Assembly: GCF_900101765.1 (NCBI RefSeq)
Contig: NZ_LT627735.1
Location: 1,838,001-1,902,000, forward strand
Direction: 5' to 3'
Origin: Nonlabens sp. Hel1_33_55
GTDB taxonomy: Bacteria > Bacteroidota > Bacteroidia > Flavobacteriales > Flavobacteriaceae
DNA: 64,000 nt
Below the pieces are notes generated by a model that worked only from the letters and a program-made list of their open reading frames with translations, was not told where the DNA came from and searched no databases. Made by a program: the position numbers and the translations under genes. Shown piece after piece: positions 44,300-53,837 of the stretch (position 1 is its first letter; the number at the start of each line of letters is the position of its first letter).

Positions 44300-46441
44300 T
44301 TAGTTATTACCCTTAGTTGCAGCGATTACTTCCTCGCTGATGTTTTTAGGAGTCTCTGCATAGTGAGAGAATTCCATCGTTGAAGTAGCTCTACCTGAAG
44401 AAAGTGTTCTCAAGGTAGTTACATAACCGAACATCTCAGAAAGAGGAACTTCAGCCTTTACGACTTTGGCACCTGCTCTATCACCCATATCATTCACTTG
44501 ACCACGACGACGGTTTAAGTCACCAACAATGTCTCCCATGTTTTCTTCTGGAGTAATAACTTCAACCTTCATGATAGGTTCAAGAATTACCGCACCAGCT
44601 GCTTTAGAAGCCGCACGATAACCCATTCTAGCAGCAAGTTCAAATGAAAGAGCATCAGAATCCACCGGGTGGAAAGATCCATCCTTAAGTGTTACTCGCA
44701 TGCTATCCATTTCAAAACCAGCCAATGGACCGTTTGTCATCGCTTCTCTAAATCCTTTTTCAATCGCAGGGATAAATTCTTTAGGAATGTTACCACCTTT
44801 AATTGTATTGATAAATTGTAGACCTTCTTCAATTTTACCATCCTCGTTCTCTTGAGCAGGCTCCATTGTGAAGACAATATCTCCAAATTTACCACGTCCA
44901 CCAGATTGCTTCTTGTAAGTCTCACGGTGATCTGCAGATCTCGTAATCGCCTCTTTGTACTCTACTTGTGGCGCTCCTTGATTGAGCTCAACCTTAAACT
45001 CGCGACGCATACGGTCGACAATAATATCTAAGTGAAGTTCACCCATTCCAGAAATGATGGTCTGGCCAGAGGCCTCATCAGTTCTAACTTGGAATGTTGG
45101 ATCCTCTTCTGCTAGTTTTGCAAGAGCCATACCCATTTTATCAACGTCTGCCTTAGTTTTGGGCTCAACAGCGATACCAATTACTGGGTCTGGGAAATCC
45201 ATGGATTCCAATACAATTGGGTGCTTCTCATCAGACATGGTGTCACCAGTCTTAATATCTTTAAATCCTACTGCAGCTCCAATATCTCCAGCCTCGATGA
45301 AATCGATGGCATTTTGCTTGTTAGAGTGCATCTGGTATATACGAGAGATACGTTCTTTCTTACCTGAACGATTGTTCAGAATGTAAGAACCAGCATCTAA
45401 GTGACCTGAATATGCGCGGAAGAATGCAAGACGACCTACGAACGGGTCAGTAGCAATCTTAAATGCAAGTGCTGCAAAAGGAGCAGTAACATCAGGCTTG
45501 CGTAATTCTTTTTCTCCAGTATCTGGATTAGTTCCTATAATACCTTCTTTATCAGTTGGTGCAGGCAAATAACGACAAACAGCGTCTAGCAAGAACTGAA
45601 CACCTTTATTTTTAAATGCACTACCACAAATCATAGGTATGATCGCCATATCCATTACCGCTGCACGCAATGCTGCATGCACTTCTTCTTCTGTAATAGA
45701 ATTCTCATCTTCCATGTACTTCTCAAGAAGATTCTCGTCATAAGTAGCTACCTCTTCAATAAGCATACCTCTATACTTACGAGCTTCTGCCTTAAGCTCT
45801 TCTGGAATTTCAATAACATCAAAAGTCGCCCCTTGAGTCTCATCATGCCATACAATAGCACGGTTCTTCACTAGATCAACAATTCCTTTAAAGTCGCCTT
45901 CTTCACCAATGTTTAAAACAATTGGCACTGCATTAGACTTCAACATATCCTTTACTTGCTGACATACAGCAAGAAAGTTAGATCCTTGACGGTCCATCTT
46001 GTTTACAAATCCAATACGTGGTACTTTATAATTATCAGCAAGTCTCCAGTTCGTCTCTGATTGTGGCTCAACACCATCAACAGCACTAAACAAGAATACC
46101 AACCCATCAAGTACACGTAATGATCTGTTTACCTCTACGGTAAAGTCAACGTGACCTGGAGTGTCAATAATATTAAAGTGATATGATTTAGTTTCTGGTA
46201 AATCCTGAGCGTTCTCCATAGGGAACTTCCAGGTACAAGTAGTTGCAGCAGATGTGATAGTAATACCACGCTCCTGCTCTTGCTCCATCCAGTCCATAGT
46301 TGCAGCACCATCGTGCACTTCACCTATTTTATGGCTTACTCCAGTATAAAAAAGAATACGCTCTGTCGTAGTGGTTTTACCGGCATCAATGTGCGCAGCA
46401 ATTCCAATATTTCTTGTGTATTTTAAGTCTCTTTGTGCCAT
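44300..46441 (-). CDS. fusA: Elongation factor G
   Basis: A 713-residue translocase GTPase. It shows G1 AHIDAGKTTTTE, the switch I region GAATMDWMEQEQERGITI, G3 DTPGHVD, G4 NKMD, and domains II-V, including the C-terminal EMFGYVTTLRTLSSGRATSTMEF. Length is normal. Between rpsG (2 nt) and rpsJ. Confidence 0.98.
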   Translation of the reverse strand: MAQRDLKYTRNIGIAAHIDAGKTTTTERILFYTGVSHKIGEVHDGAATMDWMEQEQERGITITSAATTCTWKFPMENAQDLPETKSYHFNIIDTPGHVDFTVEVNRSLRVLDGLVFLFSAVDGVEPQSETNWRLADNYKVPRIGFVNKMDRQGSNFLAVCQQVKDMLKSNAVPIVLNIGEEGDFKGIVDLVKNRAIVWHDETQGATFDVIEIPEELKAEARKYRGMLIEEVATYDENLLEKYMEDENSITEEEVHAALRAAVMDMAIIPMICGSAFKNKGVQFLLDAVCRYLPAPTDKEGIIGTNPDTGEKELRKPDVTAPFAALAFKIATDPFVGRLAFFRAYSGHLDAGSYILNNRSGKKERISRIYQMHSNKQNAIDFIEAGDIGAAVGFKDIKTGDTMSDEKHPIVLESMDFPDPVIGIAVEPKTKADVDKMGMALAKLAEEDPTFQVRTDEASGQTIISGMGELHLDIIVDRMRREFKVELNQGAPQVEYKEAITRSADHRETYKKQSGGRGKFGDIVFTMEPAQENEDGKIEEGLQFINTIKGGNIPKEFIPAIEKGFREAMTNGPLAGFEMDSMRVTLKDGSFHPVDSDALSFELAARMGYRAASKAAGAVILEPIMKVEVITPEENMGDIVGDLNRRRGQVNDMGDRAGAKVVKAEVPLSEMFGYVTTLRTLSSGRATSTMEFSHYAETPKNISEEVIAATKGNN

Positions 46442-46443
46442 TT

Positions 46444-46920
46444 TTAGAATCTAAAGTGTGAGAATGCCTTATTGGCTTCTGCCATTTTATGAGTATCTGT
46501 CTTTTTCTTAACAGCTGCACCTTCTTCCTTTGCGGCAGCAAGGACTTCAGCAGCTAGCTTTTGAGAAAAAGATTTCTCGTTACGCTTTCTAGAATAGCTA
46601 ATCAACCACTTCATGGCAGTAGATATCTTTCTATCTGGACGTATTTGCATAGGAATCTGGAATGTCGCTCCACCTACACGGCGGCTACGAACTTCTACAT
46701 GAGGCATTACGTTTGATAATGCATCTTTCCAAATTTCAAGTGAATTTTTTTCTTCATCCTGATTTTTCTCTTCAACGATATCCATCGCATCATAGAAAAT
46801 CTTGAATGCTACTGACTTCTTACCATGCAACATCATCATGTTGACAAATCGAGTCACTAGCTGGTCATTGAAACGTGGATCCGGAAGGATCGGACGTTTT
46901 TTTGCCTGTCTTTTTCTCAT
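46444..46920 (-). CDS. rpsG: 30S ribosomal protein S7
   Basis: A 158-residue head-assembly protein (MRKRQAKKRPILPDPRFND; VRSRRVGGATFQIPMQIRPDR). After rpsL with a 54-bp gap. Confidence 0.98.
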   Translation of the reverse strand: MRKRQAKKRPILPDPRFNDQLVTRFVNMMMLHGKKSVAFKIFYDAMDIVEEKNQDEEKNSLEIWKDALSNVMPHVEVRSRRVGGATFQIPMQIRPDRKISTAMKWLISYSRKRNEKSFSQKLAAEVLAAAKEEGAAVKKKTDTHKMAEANKAFSHFRF

Positions 46921-46974
46921 TTCTTCTCTTTGAGTTTGTTAATAGACGCCCACAAAGTGAGCACTAAAAATTAA

Positions 46975-47349
46975 TTACTTCTTAGGGCGTTTTGCACCAT
47001 ACTTAGACCTACGTTGCGTGCGATCTGCAACACCTGCGGTGTCAAGCGCACCACGAACGATGTGGTATCTAACTCCTGGTAAATCTTTAACCCTTCCACC
47101 TCTAACCAATACTATCGAGTGTTCTTGTAGATTGTGTCCTTCTCCTGGAATGTATGCATTCACTTCCTTACCATTGGTAAGTCTTACACGCGCTACCTTT
47201 CTCATTGCAGAGTTAGGCTTCTTAGGCGTTGTAGTGTAAACACGAGTACAAACTCCACGACGTTGAGGACAAGAATCTAAAGCAGCCGATTTGCTCTTCT
47301 TGGTTATTTTGGATCTTCCTTTACGTACTAATTGTGAAATCGTTGGCAT
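46975..47349 (-). CDS. rpsL: 30S ribosomal protein S12
   Basis: A 124-residue decoding-centre protein. The residues usually changed in streptomycin resistance look wild type (Lys in TPKKPNSAMRKV and Lys in GRVKDLPGVRYH). First gene of the supercluster, driven by the promoter at 47392-47421. Confidence 0.98.
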   Translation of the reverse strand: MPTISQLVRKGRSKITKKSKSAALDSCPQRRGVCTRVYTTTPKKPNSAMRKVARVRLTNGKEVNAYIPGEGHNLQEHSIVLVRGGRVKDLPGVRYHIVRGALDTAGVADRTQRRSKYGAKRPKK

Positions 47350-47391
47350 ATTGTTTTACGCTAATAAATTAATCCCCTATTTTAGGGTCGG

Positions 47392-47421
47392 CAAAGGTAT
47401 GAATATTATTTACTTATTCAA
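47392..47421 (-). promoter_or_regulatory. Promoter of the str-S10-spc-alpha supercluster
   Basis: On the minus strand, TTTG (TTG at 47419-47421), 19 nt, then TACCTTTG (47392-47399) is an exact Bacteroidota -33/-7 promoter. The predicted start is about 5-7 nt downstream, giving a leader of about 35-40 nt before rpsL. Confidence 0.85.
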
Positions 47422-47515
47422 ATCTCATTCTCAAGTTTTTACCATAACTTTTTTGAACGATGCTTAAAAAAATTCCTTTTACCATATCTATATTGTCCTT
47501 ATAAGAGATTTCCAA

Positions 47516-49165
47516 TTGGCAAAGAAAGCTGTCCTTATTATATATATACTTTTCTCCTGGGGCATTTCTGCTCAAAAAAATGCCGTTAGAATTCTAATAA
47601 AGCGAGAAATTTCCTCTCTTAAGGCTGCGGACACAGTATTCATCAATCGATCATCGTTAGACGACTTGACCCAAAAGATGGATAGTGTTAAAGGCGATTT
47701 GATACGTAAAGGATATCTCAATTTAGTTGCAATCGACACCAATGACGGTTCTACAAATCAAGTTGAAATAATTCTCAACAGAAAATACGAGACTATTATT
47801 ATTGAGGAAATAGATAGTGGTGTAAAAATGGATAGTTTGAAAGTTCCGCTTTCGCGAAAGCGAACTACCCTAACAACTCCAGAAAATCTAGAAAAGCAGC
47901 TTAGTTCGATTCAAGCATTGCGCAATTCCCAGGGATCTCCATTTGCAGAAGTAGTAGTAGACCGATGGAATTTCACAGATCAAGATACCGCACGTGTCTA
48001 TATTAAAATAATAAATAGCGAAAAACGCAAGATTGATAAAATCGTGGTCAACGGTTATCCCAAGTATCCTGAAAATGTGATTAGAAATTTAATGGGCCAG
48101 TCGGCATTATACAATTCTAAAAACATCGAAAGGCTGAAAACTAGGATCTCAAATCTGGCTTACCTTGAAAACATTAAAGAACCTCAAGCTCTTTTTAAAG
48201 AAGATAGTACCTTACTATATATCTATGTAAGGAAGAAAAATATCAATAAGGCTGATGGCCTAATCAGTTTCAACACTGACGAGGATGGAAAATTAAGGTT
48301 CAATGGGTTTTTAGACGCAAGCCTTGTCAATAATTTCAATTATGGTGAGCAATTTAATTTTGAATATCGCAATGATGACAACTCTCAAACGAACATTGAT
48401 CTTCAATTAAGTATTCCAGCAATTATTTTAAAAAAAATTGGAGTCGCTGGAGAACTTACTATAACTAGAAGAGACTCTTTATATCAAAACTCGAGCTTGC
48501 AAACCGGGCTGAGCTATAATTTCTTAAACAACTTCAGTTCGCAGCTCAACTATTACAGTAAAACATCTGTACAAGAAAGCAATTCAAATTCAATCTCAGA
48601 TTTTCAAACAAGAGGATTCTCTACACGGCTCAACTATATACAGATTTCTAATAATCTTTTACAACCTGAGTCTTTGAGAGTTCAAATTGGCGCTGGTATA
48701 TATGAAAGGCAGTTAGGTAATCAAGAGACATTTCAATACACCTTAGAGGCATACATTGAAAAGTTGTGGAACCTTTCAAGAAGTATAAATCTAAAATCCA
48801 CGTTGAATAACTTCTTACTTAAAACAGACGATTTACAATTTAATGAGCTGCGTCAAATAGGTGGCGTGCGCACGATAAGAGGTTTTAACCAAAATAATAT
48901 TGATACTGCCGCGTATTCTTTGTTGCAAACTGACGTCAAATATGCTTTTAACGACCGTATTTACGTTAGTGTGATCAGTGATGGAGGCGTGTTTGAGGAT
49001 TTTACTGAGAGAAAACCGCAATATTTGTACTCCTTTGGTGCGGGATTCGGAATATTAACTAACGCTGGAATCCTAAGATTAGAGGTCGTTAACGGCCGTT
49101 TTTTGAACTCTAATCAGGGCATTTCCAGCACTATAGCACATCTAAATTTCAGGATATTATTTTAG
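47516..49165 (+). CDS. Omp85/BamA-like outer-membrane barrel protein (TTG start)
   Basis: A 549-residue protein with a signal peptide (AVLIIYILFSWGISAQ), an N-terminal periplasmic part with about two POTRA-like units (about 20-235, RKIDKIVVNGYPKYPENVIRN) and a C-terminal beta-barrel. The barrel ends in the Omp85 loop motif as VRTIRGFNQN and a terminal aromatic (FRILF). It is shorter than BamA, so it is more likely a TamA-like or accessory Omp85. No ATG exists near the N-terminus; TTG at 47516 gives a proper signal peptide. A palindrome copy at 47847-47862 encodes LSRKR. Confidence 0.82.
   Translation: MAKKAVLIIYILFSWGISAQKNAVRILIKREISSLKAADTVFINRSSLDDLTQKMDSVKGDLIRKGYLNLVAIDTNDGSTNQVEIILNRKYETIIIEEIDSGVKMDSLKVPLSRKRTTLTTPENLEKQLSSIQALRNSQGSPFAEVVVDRWNFTDQDTARVYIKIINSEKRKIDKIVVNGYPKYPENVIRNLMGQSALYNSKNIERLKTRISNLAYLENIKEPQALFKEDSTLLYIYVRKKNINKADGLISFNTDEDGKLRFNGFLDASLVNNFNYGEQFNFEYRNDDNSQTNIDLQLSIPAIILKKIGVAGELTITRRDSLYQNSSLQTGLSYNFLNNFSSQLNYYSKTSVQESNSNSISDFQTRGFSTRLNYIQISNNLLQPESLRVQIGAGIYERQLGNQETFQYTLEAYIEKLWNLSRSINLKSTLNNFLLKTDDLQFNELRQIGGVRTIRGFNQNNIDTAAYSLLQTDVKYAFNDRIYVSVISDGGVFEDFTERKPQYLYSFGAGFGILTNAGILRLEVVNGRFLNSNQGISSTIAHLNFRILF
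47847..47862. repeat. Palindrome copy 10 (inside Omp85-like gene)
   Basis: A perfect CGCTTTCGCGAAAGCG flanked by TTC and AA, read as LSRKR (VPLSRKRTTL) in the periplasmic domain. Confidence 0.97.
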
Positions 49166-49243
49166 TAAAGTTACCTTAATGTTAACCTGTCCTTAAATAA
49201 ATCTATAAATTACCTCTGAAAAGTTGTTTTATTAACTGTTTTT

Positions 49244-49258
49244 TGGCACTTTTGGCGC
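49244..49258 (+). promoter_or_regulatory. Sigma54-like -24/-12 element upstream of susC
   Basis: TGGCACTTTTGGCGC has GG and GC separated by exactly 10 nt, and a perfect TGGCAC upstream half; the downstream half is weaker (GCGC rather than TTGC). It ends 24 nt before the SusC ATG. No TAnnTTTG box was found in this gap. Confidence 0.5.
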
Positions 49259-49282
49259 TGGCTAATTCAAATAAATCTAAAC

Positions 49283-52200
49283 ATGAAAACAAAATTAAAT
49301 GGAATTTTAACGCTATTGCTAGCGTTAGTTGTGCAAGTAGCTTTTGCACAGCAAACGGTTACCGGTAAGGTAACTGACCCAGCGGGCGAACCTATTCTAG
49401 GGGCTACCGTATTGGTAAGAGGTAGTTCAAACGCTACCACGACAGATTTTGATGGTAATTATACTATACTGGCCAGACCAGGAGAAGTATTGACCTATCA
49501 ATTCTCTGGTTATGACTCACAAAATATTACATTGGGAACTCAAAGCGTTATTAATATTTCGCTCAAGACTTCTCTTGAAGCTGTTGTTGTTACTAGTTAT
49601 CGAACTAGTAGTAAAGCTAAAAGCAACGTGGCAGCCTCTACCGTAACCAATGAGACCATTGAAAATAGACCGAATGCATCTTTCGTTCAAACACTTGAAG
49701 GTCAAGTTGCAGGTTTAAATATTTTCACGACTTCAGGTCAACCAGGTGGTAACTCTGTGGTTAACCTGAGAGGTATAGGTTCTATCAACGGTAATACTGA
49801 GCCATTATTTATTATTGATGGTGCGCCAGTTGATGAAGATAACTTTAGAAGTTTGAATCCACAGGAAATTGCCGAAGTGACAGTACTTAAAGATGCTGGA
49901 GCAACTTCCATTTATGGAAATAGAGGTTCAAATGGTGTAATAATCATTAAGACGAAGCGTGGTAGTTTTAATTCACCTTTGAGAATATCTGCTAACACTA
50001 TCTTGTCTTTCAATACTTTGCAGGATAATGATTACAATAGATTAAATTCTCAACAATTATTAACTCTGGAACGCCAGCAAGGAGTAGGTAGAGGTGCAAC
50101 ATTGAGCGATGCTGAAATTGCAGCAGCTGATAATTTTGATTGGACGGATTACTTTTTTAGAACGGGAGTTTCCAAAAACAACACCCTTAGTTTAACTAGC
50201 GGTGGCGAAAATTCGAGTCAATTCACTTCTTTAGGTTATTTTGAACAAGATGGTATTCTTATCAATTCGAATCTTAAAAGATTTAATGTAAGAAGTAATG
50301 TGACCGGTAAATCAGAAAATGATCGTTTTCAATACAATACTAATCTATCCATGAACTACTCACGTAGTGATGAACCTAACAACGTTGGAACAGGTGGTAT
50401 TAACAGAAACTACCTTTTGGGAGCACTACAATCTGTACCTTATATTACTCCAGACGATTATACGAATGGAGGAGATTTAACAAGTCCACTATCGTTCACT
50501 AATACACCGTTATTTCTCTTGGATTTAGGAAGAACGTTTGAGCGTTTTGAAGAAGAAATAAAGTTATTGGGTTCTGCTAATTTCTCTTATCAGTTGACTG
50601 ATAACATAACAGCTCGTTCTGTATCTAGTTTTGATTACCAAAACATTTCTTTAACAAGATCCGAAAGACCTGATAGTTTCAATGCGTTATTATTTGGTGG
50701 TGAAGCAAATCCTACTGCTGGTTTTCAAGACCAATCCACAACACGTCAGTTCTCTTTCAACCAGTTGACGTCCTTAGGTTTCAACAAGACTTTCAACGAT
50801 TTACATACAATTGATGTAGGATTATACACGGAATACTTCAAAGCTCACTTGCGATCCTTTGGATATTTTGCTAACGGTTTAGATGGTAGAACTTTCTCAC
50901 CAGGAGATGGTAGTGGTTTTGTTGGAGCTCGTTTGAACGAAGATGCTGATGGTATATTATTTAATGATACCGCTAGAGCTAACATCCTTAATTCAGGACT
51001 CTTTTCATACTTTGCTAGTGCAGACTATGATTATGATGGTAAGTATGGTTTAGGTGCTACTATTCGTAGAGATGCATCCTCCCGATTTGCCGACACTTTT
51101 AGATATGCTACGTTCTATTCTGTTTCTGGTAGATGGAATCTTTCTGAAGAAGATTTTCTAGAAGGAAATGAAACTATTAACTCATTGAAACTTAGAGCGA
51201 GTTATGGTACAACGGGTAATCAAAACATTGTAGGTGGTGGATACTTCGGTGGTCTTAACTTAACCAGAGACTTCTTTGTAACTGGTGGTGGTTATTCAAA
51301 CAACAATGCATTATTCCCAGGACCTATTCCTAACCCATTCTTGAAATGGGAAACAACCTCACAATTTAATGTAGGTGTTGATTACGCTTTATTTGACAAT
51401 CGATTGAGAGGTTCCTTAGATTTCTATACTAGAACAACAGATGATCTTTATCAATCAACTCCTATCTCAGGTACTGTTGGTACAGGCGGTTTCTTGACTC
51501 CTGCAAATTTTGGAAGTTTAACAAATCGTGGTATAGATCTTGAGTTGAGATATGATATAATTCGTGGACAAGAAAGAGGTGACTTTGAATTGGAAGCATT
51601 TTTCGTAGGAAACTATAATCAAAATGAATTGGATGAATTACCAGGAGATGACGGTCAAGTAATTGGTGTAGGTCGTGAAGGTGGACCAATTGGTGAATAT
51701 TTCTCCGTTAGATATGCAGGTGTTAATCCAGCCAATGGAAACTTATTATTTTTGACGGCAGATGGTGATTTAACTGAAAGTCCTAATCCAGATACTGATC
51801 GCGTATTTCTAGACAAAAATATCACACCAGAATATCAAGGAAGTTTTGGTTTTAACGCTGACTTCAAAGGATTTTTCTTCCAAAGCCAATTTCAATATGC
51901 TGGAGGGATAGACCGTTTTGACAATGATCTTTCTATTGTTCAAGACATTACGAGTTTAGGTCAATTTAATTTGTCAGAAGATTTATTAAGAGCTTGGACT
52001 CCAGATAATCGTGTAACTGATATTCCTTCTTTGAATGCTACGAACCTTGATTTCGCAAGTACAAGGTATTTGAGAGAATCAGATTACGTTAGATTACGTT
52101 TTGTAACATTAGGTTATAGCTTTAACAGAGATGTTTTACAAAAAATGAACTTAACTAATCTTAAACTTTTCGTGAATGCTGAAAATTTAGTCACCTTTAC

Positions 52201-52297
52201 CAAATGGAGAGGATTTGACGCAGCTGGATATCAAAATGGTTCACGACAATATCCGACGCCGAAAATCGTTTCTTTCGGTGTTGAAATAGGAATTTAA
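49283..52297 (+). CDS. SusC/RagA-family TonB-dependent transporter
   Basis: A 1004-residue outer-membrane transporter. It shows a signal peptide (1-22), a carboxypeptidase-regulatory-like domain (about 24-95, VTGKVTDPAGEPILGATV), a plug (about 100-230, with NLRGIGSINGNTEPLFIIDG and EVTVLKDAGATSIYGNRGSNGV), and a C-terminal beta-barrel. It pairs with the SusD protein 13 nt downstream to import an oligomeric nutrient. No degradative enzyme is adjacent, so the substrate may be a peptide or other polymer rather than a glycan. Confidence 0.95.
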   Translation: MKTKLNGILTLLLALVVQVAFAQQTVTGKVTDPAGEPILGATVLVRGSSNATTTDFDGNYTILARPGEVLTYQFSGYDSQNITLGTQSVINISLKTSLEAVVVTSYRTSSKAKSNVAASTVTNETIENRPNASFVQTLEGQVAGLNIFTTSGQPGGNSVVNLRGIGSINGNTEPLFIIDGAPVDEDNFRSLNPQEIAEVTVLKDAGATSIYGNRGSNGVIIIKTKRGSFNSPLRISANTILSFNTLQDNDYNRLNSQQLLTLERQQGVGRGATLSDAEIAAADNFDWTDYFFRTGVSKNNTLSLTSGGENSSQFTSLGYFEQDGILINSNLKRFNVRSNVTGKSENDRFQYNTNLSMNYSRSDEPNNVGTGGINRNYLLGALQSVPYITPDDYTNGGDLTSPLSFTNTPLFLLDLGRTFERFEEEIKLLGSANFSYQLTDNITARSVSSFDYQNISLTRSERPDSFNALLFGGEANPTAGFQDQSTTRQFSFNQLTSLGFNKTFNDLHTIDVGLYTEYFKAHLRSFGYFANGLDGRTFSPGDGSGFVGARLNEDADGILFNDTARANILNSGLFSYFASADYDYDGKYGLGATIRRDASSRFADTFRYATFYSVSGRWNLSEEDFLEGNETINSLKLRASYGTTGNQNIVGGGYFGGLNLTRDFFVTGGGYSNNNALFPGPIPNPFLKWETTSQFNVGVDYALFDNRLRGSLDFYTRTTDDLYQSTPISGTVGTGGFLTPANFGSLTNRGIDLELRYDIIRGQERGDFELEAFFVGNYNQNELDELPGDDGQVIGVGREGGPIGEYFSVRYAGVNPANGNLLFLTADGDLTESPNPDTDRVFLDKNITPEYQGSFGFNADFKGFFFQSQFQYAGGIDRFDNDLSIVQDITSLGQFNLSEDLLRAWTPDNRVTDIPSLNATNLDFASTRYLRESDYVRLRFVTLGYSFNRDVLQKMNLTNLKLFVNAENLVTFTKWRGFDAAGYQNGSRQYPTPKIVSFGVEIGI

Positions 52298-52310
52298 AAA
52301 AAAAGAAAAC

Positions 52311-53819
52311 ATGAAAAATATAAAGTATTTATTAGTAATGGTGTTCACGGCTGGCTTCTTTAGCAGCTGTGAAGACGCAATAGATATCGAGCAAGTAGGT
52401 TTACTTGAAGAAGATATTGCATATCAAACAGCAGCAGACCTTATCGACGGACTACAAGGAGCATATGCGAGTTTAGATACAACTCCAGAAATTCACTTCA
52501 ATAGTGTTTTTACAGACGAGATAAGAATTGGATATGATAATGGAGGGCAAGGTAGAGCGCTTTACTCTTTTCAATTTAATGCAGCTAGTGCAGGTCCTTC
52601 AGCTATATGGACAAGAGGATATCGAGCGATTAATTTATCGAATCGAGTTATTGCTGCGGCAGAAGGGTTTCTCGCACAAAATGAAGATGAAGATTCAGAT
52701 AATGACTTTTCTGACGATGATGTTGTAAGTATCGGTGATTCTTTGGCACAAGCTTTAGCCATAAGATCCTTTGTTTATCTTCAGATGTTAAGCTATTATA
52801 GCCCAGATTTGACAGATCCATCGTCCTTGGGTGTACCACTAATAGATTTTGTTATTGAAGATGAATTTAATTTTGTTCCACCATTGCGTAGCACAACTGG
52901 AGAAATTTTTAATTTCATAGAAACAGACCTTTTAAGAGCTAGAGATTTGATAGCAGATGTACAAAATACATTTTTCTTCAGCCTTGATTCTATAGATGCT
53001 ATACGTGCTAGAGCTTTCTCCTATGCTGGAGACTATGATTCTGCAGAGCCGTTGGCATCAGATCTATTGGACTTTTATCCGTTAGCAACTCAAGCGGAAT
53101 ATCGAGCTCTTTTTACAGATGCTGGAACAGCTGAAGTAATCTTTAAATTACAGCGTGCACTCGACGATCCATATGATGGTCAAGGTGCTACAGGTAGTTC
53201 TTTTGCTGGTGGATGGGCAGGTGCTAATTATGCATTTGTAGGTCCAGGAACTGGTGGTTCGCCTTATTATGAGGTAGCTACTGACTTAGCACTAACTGTG
53301 CAAGTAGCAGATGTTAGAAGTGAAGTTATATACGAATTCTTTCCTACATTCCCATTGGCAGGTCGAGATGTTTATACCGTTAATAAGTATCGTGGATCAA
53401 GTGGTCAACCTTTGATGAATGATTTAAAAATATTTAGATCACCCGAAATGCTATTTATACTAGCAGAGGGAGCCGCGCAAGATGGAGATTTTGATACAGT
53501 AGAAGACCTTCTAGATGATCTTAGAGACGCCAGATTTGATTTGGATATCCCAAGAGAAGAATATACTTCAGCACAGGAAGCTTATGGCGCAATTTTGGAT
53601 GAGAGAAGATTAGAGTTTGCGTTTGAAGGTTACAGGTATAAAGATCTAAGAAGACTAGGTGCCTTAGGTAACAGAAGTATCGACAGAGCCGACCAAGATT
53701 GCGAACGATTCAACGCTTGTGATTTACCTATAACCGATTTCAGATTCACTTGGCCAATCCCACAAGCAGAATTCAATGCAAATCCTCCTTTGAGAGATCA
53801 ACAAAACCCAGGTTATTAA
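52311..53819 (+). CDS. SusD/RagB-family nutrient-binding lipoprotein
   Basis: A 502-residue lipoprotein with lipobox FFSSC (Cys at about 20) and the RagB/SusD layout: an N-terminal SusD-like part, TPR helices, and a C-terminal domain with ILDERRLEFAFEGYRYKDLRRLG, the family's most conserved segment. It forms the lid of the SusC barrel. Confidence 0.95.
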   Translation: MKNIKYLLVMVFTAGFFSSCEDAIDIEQVGLLEEDIAYQTAADLIDGLQGAYASLDTTPEIHFNSVFTDEIRIGYDNGGQGRALYSFQFNAASAGPSAIWTRGYRAINLSNRVIAAAEGFLAQNEDEDSDNDFSDDDVVSIGDSLAQALAIRSFVYLQMLSYYSPDLTDPSSLGVPLIDFVIEDEFNFVPPLRSTTGEIFNFIETDLLRARDLIADVQNTFFFSLDSIDAIRARAFSYAGDYDSAEPLASDLLDFYPLATQAEYRALFTDAGTAEVIFKLQRALDDPYDGQGATGSSFAGGWAGANYAFVGPGTGGSPYYEVATDLALTVQVADVRSEVIYEFFPTFPLAGRDVYTVNKYRGSSGQPLMNDLKIFRSPEMLFILAEGAAQDGDFDTVEDLLDDLRDARFDLDIPREEYTSAQEAYGAILDERRLEFAFEGYRYKDLRRLGALGNRSIDRADQDCERFNACDLPITDFRFTWPIPQAEFNANPPLRDQQNPGY

Positions 53820-53837
53820 TACTTAAAATTTAAGAAA

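Noticed and set aside
30524..47349. A tuf gene or ribosomal leader regulatory structure in the supercluster
   Set aside because: No EF-Tu sequence exists between fusA and rpsJ, and I could not see a convincing S4-, S8- or L4-type leader structure by eye.
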